Shown one piece after another: positions 21,663-30,750 of a DNA stretch of 64,000 nucleotides. The notes under the pieces were generated by a model. That model saw nothing but the letters and a program-made list of their open reading frames with translations. It was not told the origin of the DNA and ran no database searches. Each line of letters opens with the position of its first letter. Positions within the stretch are counted from its first letter, which is position 1. Source of the DNA: Silvania hatchlandensis (GTDB taxonomy: Bacteria; Pseudomonadota; Gammaproteobacteria; Enterobacterales; Enterobacteriaceae). Made by a program: the position numbers and the translations under genes. Where the stretch lies: the NCBI RefSeq assembly GCF_025564065.1, contig NZ_JAMGZK010000053.1:124001-188000 (forward strand), written 5' to 3'.

Positions 21663-23057
21663 CTATTTTTGGCTGCCGACCATCTGCTCCGGGCGCACCC
21701 AGCTGTCGAATTCGGCCTCAGAGAGATAGTCCAGAGCCAGGGCGGCGGCTTTTAGCGTCAGCCCCTCTTTATGCGCCTTTTTGGCAATTTCTGCCGCCTT
21801 GTCGTAGCCGATATGGGTATTGAGCGCAGTCACCAGCATTAAGGATTCGTTTAACAGTTGGCTGATGCGCTCGCGTTCAGGCTCAATGCCGATCGCGCAG
21901 TGCGCGTTAAAACTCTCCATCCCGTCGGCGAGCAGGCGCACCGATTGCAGGAAATTATGGATGACCATCGGACGGTAGACGTTGAGCTCGAAGTTGCCTG
22001 ACGCGCCGCCCATGTTCACCGCCACGTCGTTGCCCATCACCTGACAGCACAGCATGGTCATGGCTTCGCACTGGGTCGGATTCACCTTACCTGGCATTAT
22101 CGAGCTGCCCGGCTCGTTTTCCGGGATGCTGATTTCACCGATGCCGCAGCGCGGTCCGGAGGCCAGCCAGCGCACATCGTTAGCAATTTTCATCAACGAC
22201 GCCCCCAGCCCTTTCAGCGCACCGTGGGCATGCACCAGCGCATCGCAGGTGGCCAGTGCTTCAAACTTGTTGGGCGCGGTCACGAACGGCTGTTGGGTGA
22301 TGGTCGCCAGCTCCTGAGCCACGCGCACCGCGTACTCGGGATGGGTGTTCAGCCCGGTGCCGACCGCGGTACCGCCCAGCGCCAGCTCCGCCAGATGCGG
22401 CAGGCTGTGGTCGATGTGGCGCAGGTTATGTTCAAGCATCGCCACCCAGCCAGAAATCTCCTGACCCAGCGTCAGCGGCGTAGCGTCCTGCAGATGGGTA
22501 CGGCCAATTTTGACGATATCGGCAAAGGCATGGGCCTTCTGGTCGAGGGTCTGTTTCAGCACATTCAATTGGGGGATCAACTGCTCGCGCAGGGCAATCA
22601 GCGCCGCCACGTGCATCGCCGTCGGGAAGACGTCATTGGAGCTTTGGCTTTTGTTGACGTCATCGTTGGGGTGGATTTTGCGTTCCATGCCGCGCACTCC
22701 GCCGAGCAGTTCGCTGCCCCGGTTTGCCAGCACTTCGTTCATGTTCATGTTGCTCTGCGTACCGGAGCCGGTTTGCCAGATGGCGAGGGGAAATTCATCA
22801 GGGTGTTTTCCCGCCAGCACTTCATCAGCGGCGGTAATAATTGCGGTGGCTTTCTCCGCCGCCAGCAGGCCCAGATCCTGGTTCACTTTGGCGGCCGCGC
22901 GTTTGGTCAGCGCCAGCGCCTGGATAAGCGAGACAGGCATTTTTTCAGTGGAGATACGGAAGTGTTCCAGCGAACGCTGGGTTTGCGCGCCCCAAAGTTT
23001 GTCCTGCGGGACGTCGATGGCACCCATCGAGTCTTTCTCACTGCGTGAGGTGGTCAT
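21663..23057 (-). CDS. fumC: Class II fumarate hydratase FumC
   Basis: A 464-residue iron-free fumarase of the aspartase/fumarase superfamily. It shows the signature [13 protein letters not shown], the substrate-site [13 protein letters not shown] and the catalytic region [14 protein letters not shown]. It interconverts fumarate and malate and, unlike FumA, resists superoxide and iron shortage; in E. coli it is induced by SoxRS. The E. coli protein is 467 residues and the difference is a shorter C-terminus here. The gene lies downstream of fumA with a 140-base gap that includes a strong palindrome. Confidence 0.97.
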   Translation of the reverse strand: MTTSRSEKDSMGAIDVPQDKLWGAQTQRSLEHFRISTEKMPVSLIQALALTKRAAAKVNQDLGLLAAEKATAIITAADEVLAGKHPDEFPLAIWQTGSGTQSNMNMNEVLANRGSELLGGVRGMERKIHPNDDVNKSQSSNDVFPTAMHVAALIALREQLIPQLNVLKQTLDQKAHAFADIVKIGRTHLQDATPLTLGQEISGWVAMLEHNLRHIDHSLPHLAELALGGTAVGTGLNTHPEYAVRVAQELATITQQPFVTAPNKFEALATCDALVHAHGALKGLGASLMKIANDVRWLASGPRCGIGEISIPENEPGSSIMPGKVNPTQCEAMTMLCCQVMGNDVAVNMGGASGNFELNVYRPMVIHNFLQSVRLLADGMESFNAHCAIGIEPERERISQLLNESLMLVTALNTHIGYDKAAEIAKKAHKEGLTLKAAALALDYLSEAEFDSWVRPEQMVGSQK

Positions 23058-23160
23058 TACTTTCTCCTTGATAACAACGAAGTGGGTTGCTCACAGCTCA
23101 AAGAAATAAGTATTGATGAGAACGGGAAAACGGTATGGCGCTTTGTGCGCTCTTTTTTTA

Positions 23161-23184
23161 CCGGGCGGCATTCGCACCGCCCGG
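23161..23184. repeat. REP-like palindrome between fumA and fumC
   Basis: CCGGGCGG-8 nt-CCGCCCGG forms a perfect eight-base-pair stem 13 bases after the fumA stop. No T run follows on either strand in the right place, so it does not look like a normal terminator. GC-rich palindromes of this type are common between enterobacterial genes and can protect upstream mRNA 3' ends. Confidence 0.6.
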
Positions 23185-23197
23185 CATAACTACAGAC

Positions 23198-24844
23198 TTA
23201 CTTTACACAGGCAGAACACTGGGAGGACTGGATCTGCTTGAAGAAGTCATTGCCTTTGTCATCCACCAGAATAAACGCCGGGAAGTCTTCAACTTCGATT
23301 TTCCAGATAGCTTCCATCCCCAGCTCCGGGTATTCCACGCACTCCAGGCTTTTGATACTGCCCTGCGCCAGCACTGCTGCCGGGCCGCCGATGCTGCCCA
23401 GATAGAAGCCGCCATGTTTGTGGCAGGCGTCGGTCACCTGTTGGCTGCGGTTGCCCTTCGCCAGCATGATCATGCTGCCGCCGTTGGCCTGCAGCTGATC
23501 GACATAGGAGTCCATACGGCCTGCAGTGGTTGGGCCTAACGAGCCGGACGCATAGCCATCCGGTGTTTTTGCCGGGCCTGCGTAGTAGATCGGGTGATCT
23601 TTAATGTACTGCGGCAGCCCTTCGCCGTTATCCAGACGCTCCTGCAACTTAGCGTGCGCGATATCGCGACCGACAATAATGGTGCCGTTCAGCGACAGAC
23701 GGGTGGAAACCGGATAGGCAGACAGTTGCGCGAGGATCTCGCTCATTGGACGGTTCAGGTTAACGTGGACCGCTTCCCCCTCGCCCGCCTTACGCAGCGC
23801 TTCCGGGATGTATTTGCCTGGGTTGTTTTCCAGCTTTTCGATCCAGACGCCGTCGCGGTTGATTTTGGCCTTGATGTTGCGGTCTGCCGAGCAGGAGACG
23901 CCCATCCCCACCGGGCAGGAGGCACCGTGACGCGGCAGGCGGATCACGCGGATGTCGTGGGCAAAATATTTGCCGCCAAACTGTGCGCCCAGACCGAGGT
24001 TCTGCGCTTCGACCAGCAGTTCCTGCTCGAGCTGAACGTCACGGAACGCCTGACCGTGTTCATTCCCTTCGGTCGGGAGGTCATCGTAGTATTTGGTGGA
24101 GGCCAGCTTGACGGTTTTCAGGGTGCTTTCTGCCGAAGTCCCCCCGATGACAAACGCGATGTGGTACGGCGGGCAGGCTGCGGTGCCGAGGGTGCGCATC
24201 TTCTCGACCAGGTAGTTTTTCAGCTTGCCCGGCGAGAGCAGCGCTTTGGTTTCCTGATAGAGATAGGTTTTATTGGCGGAACCGCCGCCCTTGGCGATGC
24301 ACAGGAATTTGTATTCGTCGCCATCGACGCTGTACAGGTCAATCTGCGCCGGCAGGTTGGTGCCGGTGTTGACCTCTTTGTACATATCCAGCGCCGCATT
24401 TTGCGAGTAGCGCAGGTTATCTTCGATATAGGTGTTGTACACGCCGTGGGCCAGGGCCGCTTCATCACCGCCGCCGGTCCAGACGCGCTGGCCTTTTTTA
24501 CCGGTAATGATGGCGGTGCCGGTGTCCTGACAGGTCGGCAGAATGCCTTTAGCGGCGATATCGGAGTTACGCAGGAACTGCAGCGCGACGTATTTGTCGT
24601 TTTCGCTGGCCTGCGGATCGCTGAGGATATCGGCCACCTGCTGCTGATGCGCCGGGCGCAGCATAAAGGAGGCATCGTGGAAAGCGTGCTGCGCCAGCAG
24701 CGTCAGCGCCTGCGGATCGACTTTGAGGATCTCTTGTCCCTCAAATTCAGAGACGGAAACGTGGTCGCGGGTTAACAGGTAATATTCGGTCTGATCCTTT
24801 GCCAGCGGGAAAGGATCCTGGTAATGGAAGGGTTTGTTCGACAT
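23198..24844 (-). CDS. fumA: Class I [4Fe-4S] fumarate hydratase FumA
   Basis: A 548-residue iron-sulfur fumarase, the same length as E. coli FumA. Cluster ligands are visible at Cys105 ([12 protein letters not shown]), in [16 protein letters not shown] and in [14 protein letters not shown]. The C-terminal beta domain includes [20 protein letters not shown]. It is the main aerobic fumarase of the citric acid cycle and is sensitive to superoxide. It is divergent from manA across 199 bases and followed by fumC. FumB is the other close homologue; the fumA-fumC-manA order supports FumA. Confidence 0.96.
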   Translation of the reverse strand: MSNKPFHYQDPFPLAKDQTEYYLLTRDHVSVSEFEGQEILKVDPQALTLLAQHAFHDASFMLRPAHQQQVADILSDPQASENDKYVALQFLRNSDIAAKGILPTCQDTGTAIITGKKGQRVWTGGGDEAALAHGVYNTYIEDNLRYSQNAALDMYKEVNTGTNLPAQIDLYSVDGDEYKFLCIAKGGGSANKTYLYQETKALLSPGKLKNYLVEKMRTLGTAACPPYHIAFVIGGTSAESTLKTVKLASTKYYDDLPTEGNEHGQAFRDVQLEQELLVEAQNLGLGAQFGGKYFAHDIRVIRLPRHGASCPVGMGVSCSADRNIKAKINRDGVWIEKLENNPGKYIPEALRKAGEGEAVHVNLNRPMSEILAQLSAYPVSTRLSLNGTIIVGRDIAHAKLQERLDNGEGLPQYIKDHPIYYAGPAKTPDGYASGSLGPTTAGRMDSYVDQLQANGGSMIMLAKGNRSQQVTDACHKHGGFYLGSIGGPAAVLAQGSIKSLECVEYPELGMEAIWKIEVEDFPAFILVDDKGNDFFKQIQSSQCSACVK

Positions 24845-25043
24845 TGATCTCTCACTTACGACATTGCTGATTATGGTTCAGGCAGATCTTCCGTTGCCCT
24901 GCTTAAAAGCGAGTTGGCCTATCCTACACAATTTTTTAACAAAAACTGAGACTAGTACGACTTTTTCCGCGCAGAGGTTACTTCCGCCCGGTTTATTGCT
25001 TTAATACGGGCAGTTAATTCCACATTTGAAACAGGGCTTGATA

Positions 25044-26216
25044 ATGCAAAAACTCATCAACTCAGTGCAGAACTACGCCTGGGGAAGTCAAACTGCGTTA
25101 ACGGATCTCTACGGCATCGCCAACCCGGACAACCTGCCGATGGCAGAGTTGTGGATGGGCGCGCACCCGAAGAGCAGCTCAAAAATTGAAGATGCCCACG
25201 GCATACGCGCTCTGCGCGATGTGATCGATGCCGATAAAGAGACGCTGTTAGGTAGTACTGTCGCCCAACGTTTTGGCGAACTGCCGTTCCTGTTTAAGGT
25301 CTTGTGCGCCGATCAGCCCCTCTCTATCCAGGTCCATCCCAACAAACATGCTTCGGAAGAAGGCTTTGCCAAAGAGAACGCGGCCGGTATTCCGCTGGAC
25401 GCCGCTGAGCGTAACTATAAAGACCCGAATCATAAACCTGAGCTGGTGTTCGCCCTGACCCCGTTCCTGGCGATGAACGCCTTCCGCGAGTTCTCTGAGA
25501 TCGTCTCCCTGCTGCAGCCGGTTGCCGGGGCGCACAGCGCGATTGCCCACTTCCTCGAAAAACCCGATGCCAGCCGTCTGAGCCACCTGTTCGCCAGCCT
25601 GCTGAATATGCAGGGCGACGAGAAAGCGCGCGCGCTGGGCGTGCTGAAAGCCGCGCTGAACAACCAGCAGGGCGAGCCATGGCAGACCATTCGCGTGATT
25701 TCAGAATTTTACCCGGACGACAGCGGCCTGTTCTCTCCGCTGCTGCTGAACGTGGTGAAACTGGCCCCCGGCGAAGCGATGTTCCTGTTTGCCGAAACGC
25801 CGCACGCCTACCTGAAAGGGGTGGCGCTGGAGGTGATGGCCAACTCCGATAACGTTCTGCGCGCGGGGCTGACGCCGAAGTATATCGATATCCCGGAACT
25901 GGTCGCCAACGTGCAGTTCGTTGCCAAACCGGCGGCGGAGCTGCTCACCCAGCCGGTACAAAACGGCGCTGAGCTGGACTTCCCGATCCCGGTAGATGAC
26001 TTTGCCTTTTCCCTGCATGCCCTGAGCAGCACAGAAACGGTTATCGCCCAGCAGAGCGCCGCGATCCTGTTCTGCGTGGACGGCGAAGCGGTACTGAGCA
26101 AGGGCGACGAGCGGCTGGTACTGCAGCCTGGCGAGTCCGCCTTTATCGCCGCCAACGACTCACCGGTTAGCGTCAGCGGCGTCGGACGACTGGCAAGGGT
26201 ATTCAATAAGCTGTAG
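25044..26216 (+). CDS. manA: Mannose-6-phosphate isomerase ManA
   Basis: A 390-residue zinc-dependent type I phosphomannose isomerase that interconverts mannose-6-phosphate and fructose-6-phosphate. It has the N-terminal VQNYAWGS and AELWMGAHPKSSS, the zinc-site IQVHPNK and HKPELVFAL segments, and the catalytic YIDIPELVANV region. The start at 25044 gives the E. coli N-terminus; a TTG 18 bases earlier is possible but less likely. E. coli ManA is 391 residues. Divergent from fumA. Confidence 0.96.
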   Translation: MQKLINSVQNYAWGSQTALTDLYGIANPDNLPMAELWMGAHPKSSSKIEDAHGIRALRDVIDADKETLLGSTVAQRFGELPFLFKVLCADQPLSIQVHPNKHASEEGFAKENAAGIPLDAAERNYKDPNHKPELVFALTPFLAMNAFREFSEIVSLLQPVAGAHSAIAHFLEKPDASRLSHLFASLLNMQGDEKARALGVLKAALNNQQGEPWQTIRVISEFYPDDSGLFSPLLLNVVKLAPGEAMFLFAETPHAYLKGVALEVMANSDNVLRAGLTPKYIDIPELVANVQFVAKPAAELLTQPVQNGAELDFPIPVDDFAFSLHALSSTETVIAQQSAAILFCVDGEAVLSKGDERLVLQPGESAFIAANDSPVSVSGVGRLARVFNKL

Positions 26217-26318
26217 TGACCTACTGATTGTTTTAACAATTATTGCTAAGCTATAGGTAACCTTATGACCTTACCGGGCGGTTTTGACCGCTCGGTTTCA
26301 TTTTTATGGATAATCACG

Positions 26319-27860
26319 ATGAAAAAATCGGTTATAGCTGCAGGCATTATTGTTGCGTTAGGCGTGGTCTGGACAGGTGCTTCCTGGTTTACCGGGAAAC
26401 AGCTGGAAACCCGCATGGCCGAGATGGTGGCTCAGGCAAATAGCGAAATCAAAAAATCCGGGCTCGAACTGAGCTATCAGGACTATCAGCGCGGCGTGTT
26501 CTCCAGCCATCTGCAGCTGGTGGTTAAACCGCTGGCCGGCACCGAAAGCCCGTGGCTGAAGCCGGGCGAGAGCATTATCCTGAACGAAGAGGTCGATCAT
26601 GGCCCGTTCCCGTTGACCCAGCTGAAAACCTTCAACCTGATCCCGTCGATGGCCTCGGTTAAAACCACCCTGGTGAACAACGAAGCCGCGAAGCCGCTGT
26701 ACGATCTGGCGAAGAATGAATCCCCGTTCGTGGTGGACACCCGCATCAGCTATGCCGGTGACACCCGCTCCGATATCGCCCTGAAACCGCTGAACTACGA
26801 GAGCGGCGACGAGAAAGTGGCCTTCAGCGGCGGTAACTTCCAGCTGGATGCGGATCGCGAAGGCAATGTCTTCTCCCTGAAAGGTGAAGCGGCCAGCGGT
26901 CTGGTTAACGCGGTGAACGAATACAATCAAAAGGTCCAGCTGACCTTTAACAACCTGAAAGCCGAGGGTGACAGCCACCTGACCAGTTTTGACGAGCGTA
27001 TTGGCGACCAGAAGATCATCCTGGATAAGCTGGCAATCGCCATTGAAGGCAAAGAGATGGCGGTTCTGGAGGGGATGGATCTCACCGGTAAATCTGAAAT
27101 TTCTCAGGATGGAAAAAGCATCAACAGCCAGCTGGATTACACCCTCAAGAGCCTGAAAGTGCAGAATCAGGATCTGGGCAACGGCAAGCTGACGCTGAAA
27201 GTCGGCAATATCGACGGGCAGGCCTGGCACCAGTTTAGCGAGAAATACCGCGCCGACAGCCAGGCGCTGCTGGCCGACAAAGCGCTGATGACCGATAACC
27301 CAGCGCTGTACCAGCAGAAAGCGATGGATGCTTTCTTCGGCAACCTGCCGATCCTGCTGAAGGGAGAACCGGTGGTGACCATCGCCCCGTTGAGCTGGAA
27401 AAACAGCAAAGGCGAGACCAACTTCAACCTGTCGCTGTTCCTGAAGGATCCGGCCACCGCCACGGGTGAAGCGCAGACCCTGTCCCAGGAAGTGGATCGC
27501 AGCGTGAAGTCCCTCGAAAGCAAGCTGACCATCCCGATGGACATGGCGACCGAGCTGATGACCCAGGTGGCGAAGCTCGAAGGCTATAACGACGAAGACG
27601 CGGGCAAGCTGGCCAGCCAGCAGGTGAAAGGCCTGGCGGCGATGGGTCAGATGTTCCGCATCACCACCCTGGAAGACAACGTGATTGGCGCCAGCCTGCA
27701 GTACGCGAACGGCCAGGTGACGCTCAACGGGCAGAAAATGCCGTTGGAAGAGTTTGTTGGGATGTTTGGCGTGCCTACGCTGGGGATGCCAGAACCGGCA
27801 GTTCCGGCTGAACCTGCCGTCCCGGCAGACCCTGCGGTTCCGGTTGTGCCACAGCAGTAA
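26319..27860 (+). CDS. ydgA: YdgA-family (DUF945) inner-membrane/periplasmic protein
   Basis: A 513-residue protein with an N-terminal hydrophobic anchor (residues 2-20) and a long exported domain of the DUF945 family, the same family as E. coli YdgA, YihF and YifL-linked proteins. The function is unknown. The start at 26319 fits the family N-terminus MKKSVIAAGIIVALGV; an upstream ATG at 26265 adds 18 residues but lacks a ribosome site. E. coli YdgA is 502 residues. The excess here includes a proline-rich tail in which PAEPAVPADPAVP-type units repeat about three times. Ended by a strong terminator. Confidence 0.9.
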   Translation: MKKSVIAAGIIVALGVVWTGASWFTGKQLETRMAEMVAQANSEIKKSGLELSYQDYQRGVFSSHLQLVVKPLAGTESPWLKPGESIILNEEVDHGPFPLTQLKTFNLIPSMASVKTTLVNNEAAKPLYDLAKNESPFVVDTRISYAGDTRSDIALKPLNYESGDEKVAFSGGNFQLDADREGNVFSLKGEAASGLVNAVNEYNQKVQLTFNNLKAEGDSHLTSFDERIGDQKIILDKLAIAIEGKEMAVLEGMDLTGKSEISQDGKSINSQLDYTLKSLKVQNQDLGNGKLTLKVGNIDGQAWHQFSEKYRADSQALLADKALMTDNPALYQQKAMDAFFGNLPILLKGEPVVTIAPLSWKNSKGETNFNLSLFLKDPATATGEAQTLSQEVDRSVKSLESKLTIPMDMATELMTQVAKLEGYNDEDAGKLASQQVKGLAAMGQMFRITTLEDNVIGASLQYANGQVTLNGQKMPLEEFVGMFGVPTLGMPEPAVPAEPAVPADPAVPVVPQQ

Positions 27861-27865
27861 AAAAC

Positions 27866-27890
27866 AAAACCCCTCTTAGAGGGGTTTTTT
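27866..27890. terminator. Bidirectional terminator between ydgA and malI
   Basis: AAAACCCCTC-TTA-GAGGGGTTTTTT lies just after the ydgA stop and 12 bases before the end of the convergent malI. A and T runs on both sides allow use in both directions. Confidence 0.9.
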
Positions 27891-27901
27891 ATTGCTTCAG
27901 G

Positions 27902-28930
27902 CTAACGCCCTACCACCAGCCTTGCCGGGACAATCTGATGCCCCGCCGCCACATCGCTGCGTTCAATCCGCTGCATGATGCGGTCGGCCAGGGTATATCC
28001 CATCTCGCGGGCGGGCGTCGTGATCCAGGCAATCGGCAGATCGTCGAGCGCGTTTTCCGGCACATCGGCGAATGCCCCCAGCGCGACCTGGTGATCGAAG
28101 AAAGCATCCACCCCGACCTCCCCACTCTGGCGTCCGGCCCGCATCAGGCCAAACCACGCCCCCATCGCAATCGCCTCGTTATAGCAGATCACCGCGCTGA
28201 TGGTCGGGTTGTGGCGCAACAGCGCCCCGATGGCTTCGGCGGCTTTTTTCTGACTGGCGTCGCACTCGACCACCCATTCGCTGTGGAACGGAAGGCCGTA
28301 TTTCAGCAGCGTGGCGCAATAGCCCCCCACCCGCTCCGCACGGGTCAGGGAGGCGCTGTTGCCCCCCAGCCAGGCGATGCGCTGATGACCCCGACGAATA
28401 AGATGTTCGGTCAGCATTTGTGCGGCCTGCATATTATCCGGGCGCAGCGTGTCGGCCTCGTCCAGATAGCTGGCACGGGAGGCAAACACCAGAGGAACGC
28501 CTTTTTGCGCGGCGCGCTCGCACAGTTCATTGCTCAGACCGGAGGCCCCGGCAATGATCACCCCGTCGACGCCCTGGGACAGTAGCATGTCGAGACGCTG
28601 GAGCAGCTGATCGGCTTCACGCCCGCCGTGGAGTAAAAACACCATCCGCCCCTGGGCCTCCAGCGCCTCCGTCAGGCCGGCGGTGAGCTCGGCATAAAAC
28701 GGCGAGGTCAGGTCGCGCACAATCAAACCAATCACCCCACTTTGCCCACCGCGCAGCGCCGAGGCCTGGCGATTGCGCACAAAGCCCAGCTGTTCAACTG
28801 CGTCATTGACCCGCTGACCGGTGGCGGAGGAGATCCGTCCTTTTCCGCTCAACACCAGTGAAACGGTGCTGACTGACACGCCAGCCGCCAGCGCGACGTC
28901 ATTAATGGTGATTTTTTTCGCTACAGCCAT
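27902..28930 (-). CDS. malI: LacI-family repressor MalI
   Basis: A 342-residue LacI/GalR repressor, identical in length to E. coli MalI. The N-terminal helix-turn-helix and hinge (TINDVALAAGVSVSTVSLVLSGKGRIS) are followed by a periplasmic-binding-protein-like effector domain. MalI represses malXY and its own gene; the inducer is unknown. The frame is open 16 codons further upstream, but the ATG at 28930 gives the E. coli N-terminus and lies downstream of both operators. Divergent from malX, with two palindromic operators between. Confidence 0.95.
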   Translation of the reverse strand: MAVAKKITINDVALAAGVSVSTVSLVLSGKGRISSATGQRVNDAVEQLGFVRNRQASALRGGQSGVIGLIVRDLTSPFYAELTAGLTEALEAQGRMVFLLHGGREADQLLQRLDMLLSQGVDGVIIAGASGLSNELCERAAQKGVPLVFASRASYLDEADTLRPDNMQAAQMLTEHLIRRGHQRIAWLGGNSASLTRAERVGGYCATLLKYGLPFHSEWVVECDASQKKAAEAIGALLRHNPTISAVICYNEAIAMGAWFGLMRAGRQSGEVGVDAFFDHQVALGAFADVPENALDDLPIAWITTPAREMGYTLADRIMQRIERSDVAAGHQIVPARLVVGR

Positions 28931-28960
28931 GTGTCGGCGTGACTCCCTGATAATGAGATC

Positions 28961-28976
28961 GGTAAAACGTTTTATC
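28961..28976. promoter_or_regulatory. MalI operator, malI side
   Basis: GGTAAAACGTTTTATC is a near-perfect 16-base palindrome with the LacI-family central AACGTT, 31 bases upstream of the malI ATG. It differs from the second operator at one position. Confidence 0.85.
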
Positions 28977-29014
28977 AATACGTTATCTTTATACTCTCTG
29001 CCAAAGCCTGAGAA

Positions 29015-29030
29015 TGTGATTTAGCGCGCA
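29015..29030 (+). promoter_or_regulatory. Possible CRP site of malX (one good half)
   Basis: TGTGA-N6 is followed by a poor second half (GCGCA instead of TCACA). E. coli malX is CRP-activated, which makes the position plausible, but the match alone is weak. Confidence 0.35.
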
Positions 29031-29039
29031 CTAAACTTT

Positions 29040-29055
29040 GATAAAACGTTTTATC
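29040..29055. promoter_or_regulatory. MalI operator, malX side
   Basis: GATAAAACGTTTTATC is a perfect 16-base palindrome 53 bases upstream of the malX ATG. Two such operators in the malI-malX region match the E. coli arrangement in which MalI represses both directions. Confidence 0.9.
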
Positions 29056-29108
29056 TTCTCGCAGCACTGAGGCAGGTAAACTTATTTTAACATTCAAGGA
29101 GTCGTTTT

Positions 29109-30701
29109 ATGACGGCGAAAGCAGCACAAAAAATATCGCTATGGGAGTTTTTCCAGTCGTTGGGTAAAACCTTTATGCTGCCCGTGGCGCTGCTCTCCTT
29201 CTGCGGGATCATGCTCGGGATCGGCAGTTCCCTGAGCAGCAACGATGTCGTTACCCTGATCCCGATGCTGGGCAACCCTGTGCTGCAGGCGATTTTCGTC
29301 TGGATGAGCAAAATCGGCTCTTTTGCTTTTAGCTTCCTGCCAGTAATGTTCTGTATCGCTATCCCGCTGGGGCTGGCGCGCGAGAACAAAGGCGTCGCGG
29401 CATTTGCCGGTTTCGTTGGCTACGCGGTAATGAACCTGGCGGTCAACTTCTGGCTGACCGCGAAAGGCATTCTGCCCACCACCGACGCGGCAGTGCTGAA
29501 AGCCAACAATATTCAGAGTGTGCTGGGGATCCAGTCGATTGATACCGGCATCCTGGGCGCAGTGATCGCGGGCGTCATCATCTGGATGCTGCACGAACGT
29601 TTTCACAATATCCGCCTGCCGGACGCGCTGGCCTTCTTTGGTGGCACCCGTTTTGTGCCAATCATCACCACCGTGGCGATGGGCCTGTTCGGGCTGGTGA
29701 TCCCGCTGGTGTGGCCGATTTTCGCAATGGGCATTACCGGTATCGGCAATATCATCAACAGTGCCGGTGATTTTGGCCCGATGATTTTTGGTACCGGCGA
29801 ACGCCTGCTGCTGCCTTTTGGCCTGCAGCACATTCTGGTGGCGCTGATCCGCTTTACCGAAGCCGGTGGCACCATGGACGTCTGCGGCAATAACGTCAGC
29901 GGCGCGCTGACCATTTTCCAGGCGCAGCTGAGCTGCCCGACCACCCACGGCTTCTCGGAGAGCGCAACCCGCTTCCTGTCGCAGGGTAAAATGCCGGCGT
30001 TCCTCGGCGGCTTACCGGGTGCGGCGCTGGCGATGTACCACTGCGCGCGTCCTGAAAATCGGCATAAGATTAAAGGCCTGCTGATTTCCGGCGTCATCGC
30101 CTGCGTGGTCGGCGGTACCACAGAACCGATCGAATTCCTGTTCCTGTTCGTCGCCCCGGTGCTGTATCTGATCCATGCTCTGCTCACCGGTCTGGGCTTT
30201 ACCACCATGGCGGTGCTGGGCGTCACCATTGGGAATACCGACGGCAACGTGATCGACTTTGTGGTGTTCGGCATCCTGCACGGTCTGGCCACCAAATGGT
30301 ATCTGGTGCCGGTGGTGGCCGGGATCTGGTTTGCGGTCTACTACGCCATCTTCCGCTTCGCCATCACCCGCTTTAACCTCAAAACGCCGGGCCGTGATAT
30401 CGAGAGTGCGGCCAGCGTGGAACAGGCGGTGGCGGGCGTCACCGGAAAATCGGGTTACAACACCCCGGCAATTCTGGCAGCCCTCGGCGGCGCGGATAAT
30501 ATCACGACGCTGGATAACTGCATCACCCGCCTGCGCCTGTCGGTGAAGGAGATGTCGAAGGTCGATACCGCAGCGCTGAAAGCCAATCGTGCCATCGGCG
30601 TGGTCCAGCTCAACCAGCACAATCTACAGGTGGTGATTGGCCCGCAGGTCCAGTCGGTGAAAGATGAACTGGCCACGCTGATGCGCACCGTAGAAGCCTG
30701 A
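29109..30701 (+). CDS. malX: PTS enzyme IICB component MalX (maltose/glucose type)
   Basis: A 530-residue phosphotransferase permease, the same length as E. coli MalX. The IIC domain (residues 1 to about 420) has about ten membrane segments. The C-terminal IIB domain holds the phosphorylated cysteine in LDNCITRLRLSV at Cys471. In E. coli it can carry glucose and maltose, though its natural substrate is uncertain. It depends on a separate IIA (Crr in E. coli), and none is encoded here. Repressed by MalI. It is separated from malY by a 49-base gap with a terminator-like hairpin. Confidence 0.95.
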   Translation: MTAKAAQKISLWEFFQSLGKTFMLPVALLSFCGIMLGIGSSLSSNDVVTLIPMLGNPVLQAIFVWMSKIGSFAFSFLPVMFCIAIPLGLARENKGVAAFAGFVGYAVMNLAVNFWLTAKGILPTTDAAVLKANNIQSVLGIQSIDTGILGAVIAGVIIWMLHERFHNIRLPDALAFFGGTRFVPIITTVAMGLFGLVIPLVWPIFAMGITGIGNIINSAGDFGPMIFGTGERLLLPFGLQHILVALIRFTEAGGTMDVCGNNVSGALTIFQAQLSCPTTHGFSESATRFLSQGKMPAFLGGLPGAALAMYHCARPENRHKIKGLLISGVIACVVGGTTEPIEFLFLFVAPVLYLIHALLTGLGFTTMAVLGVTIGNTDGNVIDFVVFGILHGLATKWYLVPVVAGIWFAVYYAIFRFAITRFNLKTPGRDIESAASVEQAVAGVTGKSGYNTPAILAALGGADNITTLDNCITRLRLSVKEMSKVDTAALKANRAIGVVQLNQHNLQVVIGPQVQSVKDELATLMRTVEA

Positions 30702-30706
30702 CGTCT

Positions 30707-30735
30707 CGCCCCCTTCGCTGAAGGGGGCGTTTATT
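30707..30735 (+). terminator. Terminator-like hairpin between malX and malY
   Basis: CGCCCCCTTC-GCT-GAAGGGGGCG (10-base-pair stem) followed by TTTATTT sits six bases after the malX stop, inside the malXY operon. It would be expected to reduce read-through into malY. Confidence 0.7.
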
Positions 30736-30750
30736 TAAAGGACAAGAAAG

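Noticed and set aside
23161..23184. Intrinsic terminator for fumA
   Set aside because: The stem is strong but no T run follows it in the direction of fumA transcription.
23594..24775. A 393-codon frame antisense to fumA
   Set aside because: It is a mirror of GC-rich third positions in fumA. The encoded sequence has no recognisable domain and no ribosome site.
29139..29948. A 269-codon frame antisense to malX
   Set aside because: Shadow of malX without start signals or recognisable content.
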